From: Letharia columbiana | Lineage: Eukaryota; Ascomycota; Lecanoromycetes; Lecanorales; Parmeliaceae | Length of the DNA stretch: 64,000 bases | NCBI RefSeq assembly: GCF_014066305.1 | Contig: NW_023501052.1 | Coordinates: forward strand, 1-64,000 | Reading direction: 5' to 3' | Shown here: one piece after another, positions 49,040-60,170 of the stretch | How positions within the stretch are numbered: position 1 is the stretch's first letter | How the letters are laid out: each line of letters opens with the position of its first letter | Notes under the pieces: generated by a model | What the model was told of the DNA's origin: nothing | Database searches by the model: none | What the model saw: only the letters and a program-made list of their open reading frames with translations | Made by a program: the position numbers and the translations under genes

Positions 49040-50132
49040 GATGTCCGCTGTTCAACTATGTAGTATTTTTTCCCGTGCCGGAGCATCAAGGTCTCCTCCG
49101 AGCACTGTAGAATCTAGGGTTGCGAGTAATTGGCGGCATGCCGCTGAAGGGGAATGAGAGCGCCCTCTAACAAAACGCCTGTTGCTGTGGAATGCCTCAG
49201 TGTCAAGGCCTTCCCACGACCTCCTGCCAAGCGTTGGCCGATGTTGGGCAGAAGGAACGACGATTGATATGGAGTTTGGGTGTGGAAGGAGCTTCCAGGA
49301 GGCTGGGAGACGCAATTGCTATATACGGTGTTTGTTAGCATCGTTGCCGGTAAGCCCGAGGCGCCCCTTTTGGAGCAGACCCCCAAAGATCCCTGCATCC
49401 TAGCCAGAGTTCGGCGCCGGGAGGCCAAGATGTTGTACGGGTCGATGACACAGAGGAGTTGGTGAAGGTCGCTAGGCCGCAGTGCTACGGTAGACCGCAG
49501 CTGCCAATACGCGACTTACTGTTTGAACTGTTCACATCCTCGGTCGAACGCCTCTTAATCATATTTGGCAACGACGGCAGCTTCAAGACCTTCCTAACTT
49601 GAGTGAAGTAAGCGCGTCCTCTTCTGCGGAGGAAGTCCATTGGACGCATCCTGTTGCCATGGCAAAGGCACCCGCACTTTGCGTACGACGACATTCATCC
49701 AAGCTTCCCCGGCGGCGCTTTCAATGATCTAAGACGCCCATCTGCGAACAAGATACGATGCTGTGAGACCTTCCATATCGCCATGGGACCATTGAAGCCG
49801 CGGAATGTCAGAAAGAGACAGAAACGTGATAGAGCACCTAGGGCAAAGAGGGCTGTCACATGGAACTCCCAACAAAGCAGACGAGCTATCGACCCACGGA
49901 GAGCGTGACAGTCGAGCCATAGACGCTCCTGCTATGGGCAAGAGGAGTTTGAGTCCCGAGATACACTGGCAGTGGGTCTTTGCGCGAGTCTCAAAGACGG
50001 GGATACATTCTCGAATTTCACAGGATGGATTTAAGATAGGATATGATAATTACAGATGAGTTGGCGAAAGAAGTTATAAGATTTCATTATAATGTTAAGC
50101 TAGATAATAAAATCAAACGAGTATTATCTCAG
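49040..50132. other. Intergenic or decayed stretch
   Basis: Short ORFs on both strands with no domain. An AT-rich patch lies at about 50,035-50,120, just beyond the 3' end of the HeLo-like gene. Confidence 0.35.
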
Positions 50133-52310
50133 TTACTGTCTTTTTACTCCGCCCTTGCCCGCAGCAGTCTTGCGAACTTTCTCACTCGTTCGACGAATAC
50201 TTTCGGATATCAAGCCCGAAAGCTGGCTTTCGGAAGAGGAGGATGGCGCCGGAGAAGTCACAAGGACGCGATGGGCAGGCACCAAGCCCTGCCTGCCATT
50301 CAGATACCCTTTCCAACGAAGCTCATACAGGTCTTCCTCGATCTCGATGATGTCGCCGGCTTGGAAGGAAAGCTCCGATCCATCGGCTGAGTGAAAGTCT
50401 GAGAGTGCGCGGACGTTACATTTGCGTCTCGGACTTTGTTTTGCGTCGGATGCTGCTGTGGTGAGGAGTCCAACGTAACTTGCAGGAAGCCTTCCAGAAG
50501 CGCCATCTTTATATCCCTGCCACCAAGCTAGGCTCCTGTCAGCATCGACCTCAAAAACGTCGCCTTTCTTGAAGTTTAGGTCTGTAGGCGCTAAGGCATC
50601 AAAGTCCCATATGGCCCTCACCATTTGACGTTGGCTTTTCTTTGGTCGAGTGCTTGCTAGACGTGGCAGAAGTTTCTCGGTCCTCTCTGATGCAAATAAA
50701 TGCAGACTTCGTACGTCTTGCTGATTTCAATCGGTTAGTTGTACTCACAGGGGCTCTTCGAAACAACAGAATCACAGTCGTTAGCTTTCCGGGAATGGAA
50801 TAGCTCCCTTCTCCATACTCTGTGTGTTCATACCCAGCCTTGATGAGGATATTCTTTGGTATCCATTGCTTACTGACGACTGTCCTCATTTTCTGGCCTT
50901 CCGAAGAGATTGCGTCATCTGGATGGCGTATTAGATATTCAAGGACCATCTTCTCTCCAACGTAGTACCACCTGCTAGCCTGGTCTTCATGACGCCAAAC
51001 ATAGCCTCCTCCTCGCTCGGAGAAGCAATCTGTCAGCGATTTCCGCCCGCTAGCTGGATACGACCATGTCTCAAAAGTCAGGAACGGTGGCTCGAGAGCA
51101 CCATCACTCGGCGTTGTCATGTTGGATTCACTTCTCGACGTGTCGGTTTGGGTGTTCGATCTCTGGTTTGTGGATTTATTCCTGCAAGTCGCCCTTGGTT
51201 GGCGATATCTGGAATGTACAGACTGCAAACGCTTACCTATGTCGTTCTTGAGAAGGTTCCTCTGACGATAGTCCAGCTGTATTACCAATTGGGGCATCAT
51301 CAAGATAACCTTGCAAAAGATATTGAGCTGTGCTTGTCCATTCTGTCAGCAGTAAACGGATCTCTTGGTCTGGGCTCTCTTTCTCGTTGATCGTGGGTTC
51401 GCTTCCCGAGGTGTCTGTCAATAAACCAAAAGGCCGATGAGTGTTCGCTCGCGTTTGAGTGACAGAAGAAGGTAGCGAAGCATTGATCGCGCTTGAGGCT
51501 GGTGGATCGTGACGCATATCATGGTACGCTCTGAGCAGCCAAAAACTCCGGCCTGTCCCCTGAGATTCAGGCAGAAGTATGAAAGTCTCGCATGGGGCTA
51601 TTGCTATCTTCATTTCCTGCTCAAAATCATCTGACGCCAATCCTTCCTCTGTCGCAGAACCTTCTCCGTAGGCTTTCGATTCCGTCTCGACGGGTCTCGA
51701 TCTTTTTGGCTTCGCTTCGGCTGCGTTGAGTTTCTCGATAAGCCGCCTGTCAGACAGGACAGCACTGCTGAGGACGCTGATATTCCGGCGCACTGTTGAT
51801 CCGCGATCCTGTCCGCCGTTTCCTTGTCTATCCGCAGTCAACATGTCAAGCTTTGTACCATCCATAAAACCTATACCTAGAAGAGCCGTCTTTTATCGTC
51901 TTCCCCAGGATGACCGTCTGGGTGATGAGTGATAGGGTAGACTTGAACCCCTCGAGGCTCAATTTCATTTCTTGGGTCTTGCGCTTCCGTAACAGCCATT
52001 GTATGTGAGTGGCTCTGGCTTAGACTATATCGATAGTCAGACTAAACTCTTCGAGAAGACGCTCACAACGCTTGATGAGCGTATCTATTGTTTCGACCGT
52101 TTTCGAGATGATGCAGTCCCCGTTTTGATTCAAGACGGCACTGAGGTGATCTAAGACTGTGGAAAAATCCGGTGCTTCGATGGCTAAGGCGTTGAGTTCC
52201 TCTTTTGCGTATCTGACGGTTCCGACGAAGTCATAAAGCGTTGGTGATACGGTAGCAGCAGCCCCTGCGAGACCGACGATACTAGCCGCAAGACCGACCA
52301 ACTCAGCCAT
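50133..52310 (-). CDS. HeLo-like N-terminal domain plus two SH3 domains, with an in-frame stop
   Basis: Four exons on the minus strand: 52310-51877, 51827-51237, 51181-50749 and 50684-50133 (2,010 bases). Introns of 49 and 55 bases are clear. The last is either GTGAGT...GAG (64 bases) or a close alternative, and both lead into the same SH3 frame. The N-terminus (MAELVGLAASIVGLAGAAAT, LYDFVGTVRYAKEELNALA) and the later IQWLLRKRK / SLEGFKSTLSLITQTVIL block match the HeLo-like N-terminal domain of fungal STAND proteins, a membrane-acting cell-death module in known members. Between these blocks, in the same frame, lies TAA at 52020-52022. The C-terminus has two SH3 domains: residues ~508-560 (VRAIWDFDALAPTDLNFKKG) and ~577-628 (ALSDFHSADGSELSFQAGD). 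No NTPase is present. Either the gene is nonsense-mutated or only a short HeLo-like peptide is made. Confidence 0.7.
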
Positions 52311-52884
52311 TGATTCTAGATGAGATTAGGCAGGTTTAGCAACGATGTTACAAAGCACTATTTGAAGCGGGAGCAGTCTTTCAGTCCTATGACTTTACAA
52401 AATAGTGTCATTGAATAATATAATACCGAATCATCACACCAATTTACTGCGACGTAGAGTAGGCATTACTAGTGCCGGACTTATCGGATTTAGTAGGTTC
52501 GCATGTTTCAGAAGATGACCTTTCCCTACTTACATGTATGAAACCGAGTATAGCGATTGGAAGTCTTTCTTCCCCTGTACGGTCATCGCTTTCCTCCCGC
52601 CTTGACCTCTCGAGTCAAGATGTCATCTCCAAGACAAGAGAGCCTTTGCCACCCAATACTGACCTCCCTTGTAGTCAAGCGCGAATATATGTCTGTCGCA
52701 AATCGCGATAAGAGGGAATATCGCAACACGCGACATGGCCCCAGCAGGTACGCACCTCGACTGCTTGCTCGGAAGATCTCGAGTACTTTTATGAAGGCTT
52801 CCAGCACTGACAGCATTTTCGAATGCCCCTCACAACGCTGGTACGTTTGCCTCGACTTCTGTCCTTCGGAGCTGCCCATACGCA
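52311..52884. promoter_or_regulatory. Shared 5' intergenic region of two divergent genes
   Basis: 574 bases separate the start codons of the HeLo-like gene (minus strand) and the four-repeat secreted protein (plus strand), so both promoters must lie here. No specific site is recognised; overlapping small ORFs are not trusted. Confidence 0.4.
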
Positions 52885-54996
52885 ATGCGCACAAGCTGTA
52901 GCACCACGTCAGTGCTCTTCACACTATTTTACGCCCTCTTTGCGCAGACAGCCTTACTCTCCGCTACCAAGTCCTCCGGTAATGAGACTCTTCTAGTGTT
53001 GCCCATCGTCAATGTATCTGGAACTCCCCCCGCCACTGATGCGGTTCCGCACCCCGTCTCTTTTCGCCCTATTTTCTTAGCTTTTATAGCCAAAGGCCGG
53101 CCGATTCCCAAGCAAGAAGCTATTGACACCTTGATCGACGCTGATCTAGCGATTGCCGATCTCGCCCGCGATCATCCAAACCAGCGTATAATCAACGATC
53201 GATTCGAATACCGCCTTCCGAACGGCAACATGCTGATCAGCATTAGAACAAATCTAGGAGAGGAGATCACGTGGGCAGAACTAAGACGGGTTTTGCACGG
53301 ACTATATCGGTATATGACCGCTGGAATGGGCACGGAGGAGACGCACTATCAGGCATTGGAATTCGAAATCGAAGCTGGTGGTCAAGAGAAGCCGAATATA
53401 GGATACGGGCTGGTGCAATATTTTCCTCCCACCGAGAACGAAGTTCAGAAAAGGGTCACGCTTCCTTTTCCGATCTCTTTAAGCAACGAAGGAACCCTCC
53501 AGCTTCCCAATCTCACCTTCAAACAGCCTGCTAATGAGACGTTGCGGCGGCTACCCAACGCAACCCTCGCCTTGCCGGGAACCAACAATGTGCGAGAGGA
53601 TATGATTTTCCCTATCCCGAAGACGTCCCTCAGTCTCAGCTTCTATTATTTCGGCCCATCTATACCAGCCCAGAGTGTCAAAGCCACACTTCAAGGAGCA
53701 ACAGCAAAGGTTCGCCCTATCCTGAGTGGCCCAGATGAAATGGACCCTATAGAGAACGACAGTTTCCGATGGGTGCTCCCCCTCAGCCGTGAAGCTGGTA
53801 TTCCTGTGGCGGTCACCGTCTTCACGTACCCTCGCCATGAAATTACATGGCGCCAGCTCTTCAATGTGCTCTTCGGTCTCTATGCCTTCACCACCACATT
53901 CGGTACGGATCTCGAGGAAACGCACTATCAAGTGCTCGGATTCAGGATCCTGGACCACTATTCAAGGAATTTAGGCGTGGGGACCATATCGTATTTCAGA
54001 CATGGGGCAGGCCAGCTAGGAAGGAGAGCCCCATCCATTGATAATGGGATTCTCCTGCAGCGACCGAGCGAGTCCAACATCTCACTCATCCCCGCGGCGG
54101 TCTCCACCTCCATTGTTTACCCCGTGGCCCATACTGGCATAACCCTCACCTTCACGTTCCTCGGCGACACTTCCATTCCACCCGGAGAGATCAATCGCGC
54201 CATCAGCGGTGCCGAACTGAGGATATCTCGTGCGGTTGTGCAGACCCCTGACAAGTCCATTTCAGGCAGATTCGCAGACACCTCCACCAGCGGCCGCGTG
54301 TCGACAAACGTTCTCGCGTACGCTGAGAAAATCATCACATGGGAAGAACTAAATTACATTTTGTGGGGAGTAATGCACTTTTGCCAGGATGACCAGGAGC
54401 ACGACCGCCAGCTCGTTTTTGAAATTGACATCAACGTTTCAGGCCGGGGGAGAGTAGGATTTGGGACCTTGCTATATGTACAGCCGGATCCAACCCACGT
54501 GGAAAAGCGAGCAATGGTTGCCAACGACACGACCCTCCAGCCACCCACCAAGACCATCACCTCACACCCCAGCCTCACCGCGCTAGCAGTGCCTATTCCT
54601 TACCCTATCCCTGGCACACCAATCACCCTAACGTTCAATACCTTCGGCCCTCCCATTCCCGTTACTTACGTCAACGCAGCATTCACGTCCGCCCTTCGGA
54701 AGATCCAGATCCATGCCATCCACCATCCTGACACCCCAATACCAAACAATCGCTGGGAGCGCCGAGGCGTCGTTAGTAAGGTTTGGATTACGGTTGTCGC
54801 TTACAATGGCAATGAAATCTCGTGGCAGGAATTGAGCTCGGTGGTGGCTGCCGTGCTGCGCTTTATGACCGAGACTGGGGAGCATCGTTGTCGTGCACTG
54901 GAATTTCTTATTGATAAGGTAGGGGAGGTGGAGACTGGGTATGGCAGTGTAGCATACTTTCCAGATGACGACGTCTCTGTTCAAACGCGGCAATGA
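52885..54996 (+). CDS. Secreted protein of four tandem domains with dibasic sites between them
   Basis: Intron-less ORF of 703 residues. Residues 1-~27 form a signal peptide (a hydrophobic run LFTLFYALFAQTALLSA after an Arg). Four related domains follow, each ending in a Gly-x-Gly...Tyr motif: IGYGLVQYFP (~172-181), LGVGTISYF (~363-371), VGFGTLLYVQP (~524-533) and TGYGSVAYFP (~684-693). Each also carries an Ile-(S/T)-Trp-(A/R/E/Q)-(E/Q)-Leu motif (EEITWAELR, HEITWRQLF, KIITWEELN, NEISWQELS), and the first two share EETHYQ. Basic pairs lie exactly at the domain boundaries: KR 189-190, RR 380-381, KR 541-542. Kex2 would cut these in the Golgi, giving four fragments of about 160-190 residues. 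N-glycosylation sequons are frequent in the linkers. The biochemical function is unknown; I do not recognise a named family. Confidence 0.85.
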   Translation: MRTSCSTTSVLFTLFYALFAQTALLSATKSSGNETLLVLPIVNVSGTPPATDAVPHPVSFRPIFLAFIAKGRPIPKQEAIDTLIDADLAIADLARDHPNQRIINDRFEYRLPNGNMLISIRTNLGEEITWAELRRVLHGLYRYMTAGMGTEETHYQALEFEIEAGGQEKPNIGYGLVQYFPPTENEVQKRVTLPFPISLSNEGTLQLPNLTFKQPANETLRRLPNATLALPGTNNVREDMIFPIPKTSLSLSFYYFGPSIPAQSVKATLQGATAKVRPILSGPDEMDPIENDSFRWVLPLSREAGIPVAVTVFTYPRHEITWRQLFNVLFGLYAFTTTFGTDLEETHYQVLGFRILDHYSRNLGVGTISYFRHGAGQLGRRAPSIDNGILLQRPSESNISLIPAAVSTSIVYPVAHTGITLTFTFLGDTSIPPGEINRAISGAELRISRAVVQTPDKSISGRFADTSTSGRVSTNVLAYAEKIITWEELNYILWGVMHFCQDDQEHDRQLVFEIDINVSGRGRVGFGTLLYVQPDPTHVEKRAMVANDTTLQPPTKTITSHPSLTALAVPIPYPIPGTPITLTFNTFGPPIPVTYVNAAFTSALRKIQIHAIHHPDTPIPNNRWERRGVVSKVWITVVAYNGNEISWQELSSVVAAVLRFMTETGEHRCRALEFLIDKVGEVETGYGSVAYFPDDDVSVQTRQ

Positions 54997-55827
54997 TCTC
55001 AACCCGACAGTGAGCTTTCACTATCCCGGTCTTCGTTTGCCCTGCAAACCTCTTACGTCCTACATCCCTCCAATACCACTTCACGGTCTCCAATTCCACC
55101 CTCTCATACATCCTCATATATCGCCTACCTTTCGGCGTCGCTGTCGGTCATGCGCCTTTACAAAAACCAGTCGCGTGTGTTCGATCAAGGCGAAGAAACG
55201 GGTTGCTTAGAGGGATCTCCCAACGTTCAAGGAAGATGCTTCCTGAAGCGAGGGCGAGTGTATCGTAATCTAACATGATCTAGGCCCAATTTCTTGAAGC
55301 GTGATATTTGAGAAAGGACGGGAGAATTTGAGGAAGGTGGAATCAGATGGATCGTGTTTTAGAGATTTGACAGATATGTGTGCTGCTTGACGCTCAATCT
55401 TCGTTAACAATACCTTCGCTTTTCCTTTGATAGTAGTGATCAACCATTTACGCAGGACCAGAGAAGCTCAGCTGTTCAACTTTTTCATGACCCCTTGCAC
55501 GCTCGGCTCGGCTCGGCCAGAACGGAATGAACGGTCGGCTCGGCTGGCAACTCCCAAACCGTGCATTCGTGGAATAGAGGATCTTGGATCTAGCCAATAG
55601 TGTACTAGGCTCGTATCCTGAAACCCGCTTTTGTGGTCGATATGTAACCTCCATGCCATCATCCGTCTCCCTTATTACGAGCATCGCAATTTCCTCTGTA
55701 TTATATCAGCATGGCCTGCCCTACTGAAAGAAATCCCCCTTCTCGTATCATCAAGCCTCCCATCATCTCCTCACTGCTTTTACTTTCCCACCATCTACAA
55801 ACCAACTCCACCCTCCAACCTTCCATC
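54997..55827. other. Intergenic region
   Basis: No supported ORF. CT-rich text (about 55,730-55,827) precedes the next start codon. Confidence 0.4.
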
Positions 55828-56361
55828 ATGCGTCCTTCCACCCCCCTCTCGCTCCTGCTAGCACTCACCGCCACCCACGTCGTCGCCACACCAAAGCCAA
55901 TCAAGCACCACGCGCGCTCAAACGCCACCACCAGCGCCACAACCTCCATCGCAACAGGCTCAACCTCAGCCGGCTGCAACTACATGTAAGCAAGCAAACC
56001 CTACCCCCCCCTCCCTCCCTCCCACCTCACCCAACCAACACCGCCCCCCCCCAGCCACGCCATCGGCCCCAACCCCGCCAACCCCCCCATCATCTACACC
56101 GGCTGCGCCTGCCCCTCCGCACCCCACCGCGCCTCCATCTTCAACCTCTCCGCCGCCTACCCGGCCTGCACGCCCCGCCTCGACACCGCGCTCTACCCCA
56201 GCGTCGTCGTCGGGCCGGGCGATCCCGGACTGGCCCTGTGCGAGGATTGGGAGGCCGTGCCGGGGACCGCGGCGCCGGACGGGACGCCCCCGTTGGTGCC
56301 GCCGTATGTGGGCCTTTGTTGCACTTTGGGTCCGGGGGGGGTGAGGGGGGGGTGTGTGTGA
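55828..56361 (+). CDS. Small secreted cysteine-containing protein
   Basis: Two exons, 55828-55985 and 56055-56361, give 154 residues. Donor GTAAGC and acceptor CCCAG join AT|C as Ile and keep the frame; unspliced, the frame stops immediately. The ATG at 55828 gives a classical signal peptide (MRPSTPLSLLLALTATHVVA); an upstream in-frame ATG at 55711 would bury it. A Ser/Thr/Ala-rich linker follows, then a GC-rich domain with cysteines in GCNYI, YTGCACPS, PACTP, LCEDW, GLCCTL and GGCV. Such size and composition are common in apoplastic or effector-like fungal proteins, but no family is recognised. The end of the ORF runs into a long G tract, so the exact C-terminus should be treated with care. 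Confidence 0.65.
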
Positions 56362-56798
56362 TGGGGGGGGGGTGGGGGGGGTGGGGGGGGGGGGGGGGGC
56401 GGTAGATGATGCGTTGGGGCCTGCAAAGAACTTTTTGTAAATGAAATGGACACGGTTCGGTGGGACTACTTGTTGCAGCGGGCTGTGACGTGGGCTCTAG
56501 GTAGCTATGTTGTAACTATGGTAGATTTGAATACCTCGGCGTGCATGTGTACATCGTGTCCGCTCCGTCCATGGGATCGATCGAGCGAGCTCCTGGCTTG
56601 ACCGTCGCGACCCATGGGCCACCCGCAAGGCCATCCTAGAGCTTGATGGGAGGGGAATTCCTTGCGCTTTTTCTTTGAGAGGAAGAGGGGAAATAGACCC
56701 ATCCCCAAGGGTAACTAGGGGCTCCATACGGCTTCGTTTCATCTTCTGGCGGTGAGTTTGAGGCTGGCGGATCGAGACTCGGGGCTCTGATTTGTCGA

Positions 56799-56830
<32 letters not shown>

Positions 56831-57169
56831 ACTCATTGGGGAGCCGCGATCTGGGGTGTGCGCGACACGTCTTTGCTGGTAACAGTGGTGAGGTTGTCAT
56901 GATTTACGTTCAACACTTATGACGGGAGCGAAAATGAATAGGTTAGGACAACGAATGGTGTAGTTCTCTCTTTAGGCGTCTGGAAGTAGAACGGTACACA
57001 TTTTTTCTCCCCCTTTTTTTTTCTATATGGATATATAAACCTCGCTTTCTCTTCTCTCAACGTTCCACTTCGACGCATCATGTTGTATCTTTCAACTTGC
57101 ATGCATATACGGGGCACTGTTCTTGAAACAGGTTGCCTCACGCTGTCTTCTTACCTTGCTGCCATGGAC
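56362..57169. other. Intergenic region with homopolymer and GAAA repeats
   Basis: A G-rich tract (56,362-56,400) and (GAAA)n at 56799-56829. No supported gene. Confidence 0.5.
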
Positions 57170-60100
57170 TCACTCTTCGATCTTCTCAAGCGAATGCGTC
57201 CTCGAATGCACGGACAATGTAGGGCTGGGCAGCATCATGTTCTCGTAGCTTGCCGTGGTCGGATCGGGCAGCTTGGTGCAGATCCAGGCGGAGGCATACA
57301 TGTTGACTCTGTCGTCGACCCAGTTCGTTAGCCGATGATCCCACTTGCTATATCTGACCCAAAAGCGGTTGGATGGATGGGGTGTAGTGCCCACCGGTCA
57401 ATGCAAGTCCCCGGCATCCTGGCACCAACCCTTCGTGTTGCGAAACCGTTGTTTTCAAATACAGCAGTGTACCAAGGCTTTAGGCCTGCGGAGCGCAAAA
57501 GAACTTTACCGCCGGTCTTCAAGGCGCGGTGTAATGATTGCACTTGGGTGACGGCTTGGGTGTCGCCGGGGCAGAACCAGTCCATGCTGTCCATGACCTT
57601 GATCGTGTCAGGTAGAAGTGCCTATGAACGCGTTGATGCTGATTGACGGGTACACTTACTACGGCATGACTCAAGGTACCAGGAGCAATTCGGCAAATCA
57701 CTTCTTGAAGCTCGTCGGTGTGGATGCGTAATCCGTCGAACGCGCCGGGCTGGGAGAGCTTGCGGTGCGCTCTGTTTGATAGATACTGCGGGTGACATCT
57801 ACGAAGCGTGAGAATTGCAATGGTGACTTGCAGCTGAGGGTTTATCACACCTCTGCGAGTATCTCCCCTGCAAACACAGGAGGTAGAAGTAGTTGTCATC
57901 GCCAACAAGCGTGTTTTTGACAACCGGATCCAGCGTATTGACTATGTACTCCCAGATAGCCTCGCCTCGCAGGTCACTTTCGACTTGGTCTCGGTGGTCC
58001 TCAACAATCATCCTTCGCTGTGCAGGGGGAACGCCTGCCGCCTTCCAGGCGAACCACTCTGTGCTGACGACTGTCCAGTGTAAGGCTCTACTCAGGAGGA
58101 CTCTTCGGATTCTAGGCCAGATCTCTTGTTGCTCGTTCAAGGTTTTCGCGTTGCACATACTTCTGACATCGTTGCTGAGTCCGAGGAGCCAGAATAGCGA
58201 GCGGATAAGCTTGATTGCATGTCTGAATTGCAAATTAGTGGGATCCTACCAATGCCGACGCAACGAAACACAAACCTAGAGCCGCCAGTCTCGTAGAATC
58301 CACGGGTAGAGCTAAATATGCTAGCGTGTTTGAGCCAGTACTGACATGCTTGCGAACTCATATGAGGACTGAGCTTGGTGATCAAAGCTTGACGAAATGC
58401 AGGGAACCTGCCTTCGCCGAACATCTTCCATACTTGGGCATATGGAAGGCTTTGGAATGCCGCGATCTTCAATTCCAGAAGATGATTCTGATTTGGGTTG
58501 AGATCAACTGCATGTATGCGTCTTGGACCTGCTTGATAGAGATAGTCCAATACGTTATCTCCGGCAGAGGTTACGCAGAGAACGACATCATCACTGCGGA
58601 TGTTTAGGAGGCGGTGATCGACTCGAGGGTCTTCCCACGTGAAGGCATAGATGTACTCGTTGTTGAATTGGGTGTGCTTTTGTAGAGTGTCATCGTAGTA
58701 GATACGTCGTTGGTTGTTCTGGTAGAACATCGATGGCAATGGGAGATTTGAGCTCAGATTGATGACTGCGCACTGGTAGGCTTTTGACCTGAGCTCTGCT
58801 GGGATTGATTTTTCAACCGCCTGAAACATTTCCGCTCTGTGGTTCTGTGGAGAAAGGTAGGGGGATTCTGTGCACGAGGCATCCAGGCTCTCGATGAAGT
58901 CCTGCGCATACCCTGGGCTCGTGCCCATGGAAGATGCAAGTCCGCGCTGTGTGCCTAGGAATACTTTGCAAGGTGTCAGCGGTTCTATGATAAATTCACC
59001 TATAGATGGGGTTTGGCCTACTGTAGTAGGGTATTCCACCGAGGAGGTAGTTCCTCTCGTCAACCGTCTTGAGGGTACCGAAACGGTACTCGAGGTAGTC
59101 TCTCCGGGCTCCTTCTAAGCCAACTCGATCTACATCGAACCACGCACGCCAAAAGACTCGCTTTATCCAGGTAACGTGCCTGTTGAATGAGCCACCAGTA
59201 TAAGTGCGGCCACTGATCTCGACAATACTTTGGACGTAAAAATCCACAACACCTACGATCCCATCGGATGATAATAAAGATGGGATCGAGTCCAGAACGC
59301 TGTAATAATCAGGTATCATGCTCAAACTGTACGACATTGTCACGAGATCTGCGCCGCTGTTGACGGTGCTCTGATCAGACCAGGAGGATCCCAGGGAGCT
59401 GATCGAGGTGTTCGTCGACTTCACCGTCTGGTAGTTATCCAGTCGAAAAGCGCGGGCATCCTGGCATACAATCTCGACATCCCATCCCAAACGGTCGAAT
59501 CGTTTCCTAGCTACCTCAAGAAGAGACGGCGAAAGATCAACAAGGTACACCTTGGCAAAGAACGTTGGTACATTGAGGTACGCTTGCATGGCCTCGATGT
59601 TGTATCCTGTACCACCTCCAATGTCGACCCAGATTGGTCTCTTGCCCATCCATGCACCCTTCCCTTCTTTATACCTCAATTGCGCAGCGACGAGCCCCAA
59701 CATATCTTCTCGACCTCGGAGAAGTCTCTTTCGAGTTGCATCGTAGACATCGGCCTGTGACAGATCGTCTTAGCTTGCTTCACTGGTCTCAAGCGTTCCT
59801 ACGCTGACAAATGAAGCAGGATATCGAGATCACAGTCGTCAAAAGATGTTGCCCCCAGAGTCGTTCAAGTATTACTGACATTGGGAAACGGGGAGGCTAC
59901 CTGCGCTTTGTAGAAGCTCTCCAGGGCTGCTTGCTGGCCCGTGATCGCGCCATCTCCACTATGCGGTTTGAGGAAGCTAGCGTAGAAGAATCTGGCAAAG
60001 GTTGCCAGACCGCTGGAGACAGTCAATTGCTTGGATCCGGAGATGATTGTAAGCGAGAATCGGGCAGCGAGGGCAATGACGACAAAAAATACAAAAAGAA

Positions 60101-60170
60101 TGCAGATTTGCTGGAAGCTGGGAGCTAGACTATCTGATATATTTGCAGAGAGAAATGAAGGAAGTGCCAT
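57170..60170 (-). CDS. BTA1: Betaine-lipid (DGTS) synthase, BtaB-BtaA fusion
   Basis: Seven exons on the minus strand: 60170-59901, 59754-59022, 58954-58276, 58222-57851, 57798-57660, 57597-57395 and 57308-57170. These total 2,535 bases and 844 residues, with all phases consistent. An N-terminal membrane helix (ICILFVFFVVIALAARFSL, ~23-41) is followed by a SAM-dependent methyltransferase domain with VDIGGGTGYN (~133-142) and VYLVDLSPSLLEVARKRF, the BtaB part. From about residue 335 comes the BtaA/DUF3419 part (YIYAFTWEDPRVDHRLL, CVTSAGDNVLDYLYQAGP, GDDNYFYLLCLQG, MDSMDWF). BtaA moves the 3-amino-3-carboxypropyl group of SAM to diacylglycerol and BtaB methylates it three times, giving DGTS, a phosphorus-free membrane lipid in the ER. 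Fungal BTA1 proteins have the same domain order and length. The GT boundary after exon 2 is chosen to preserve the BtaA frame. Confidence 0.92.
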
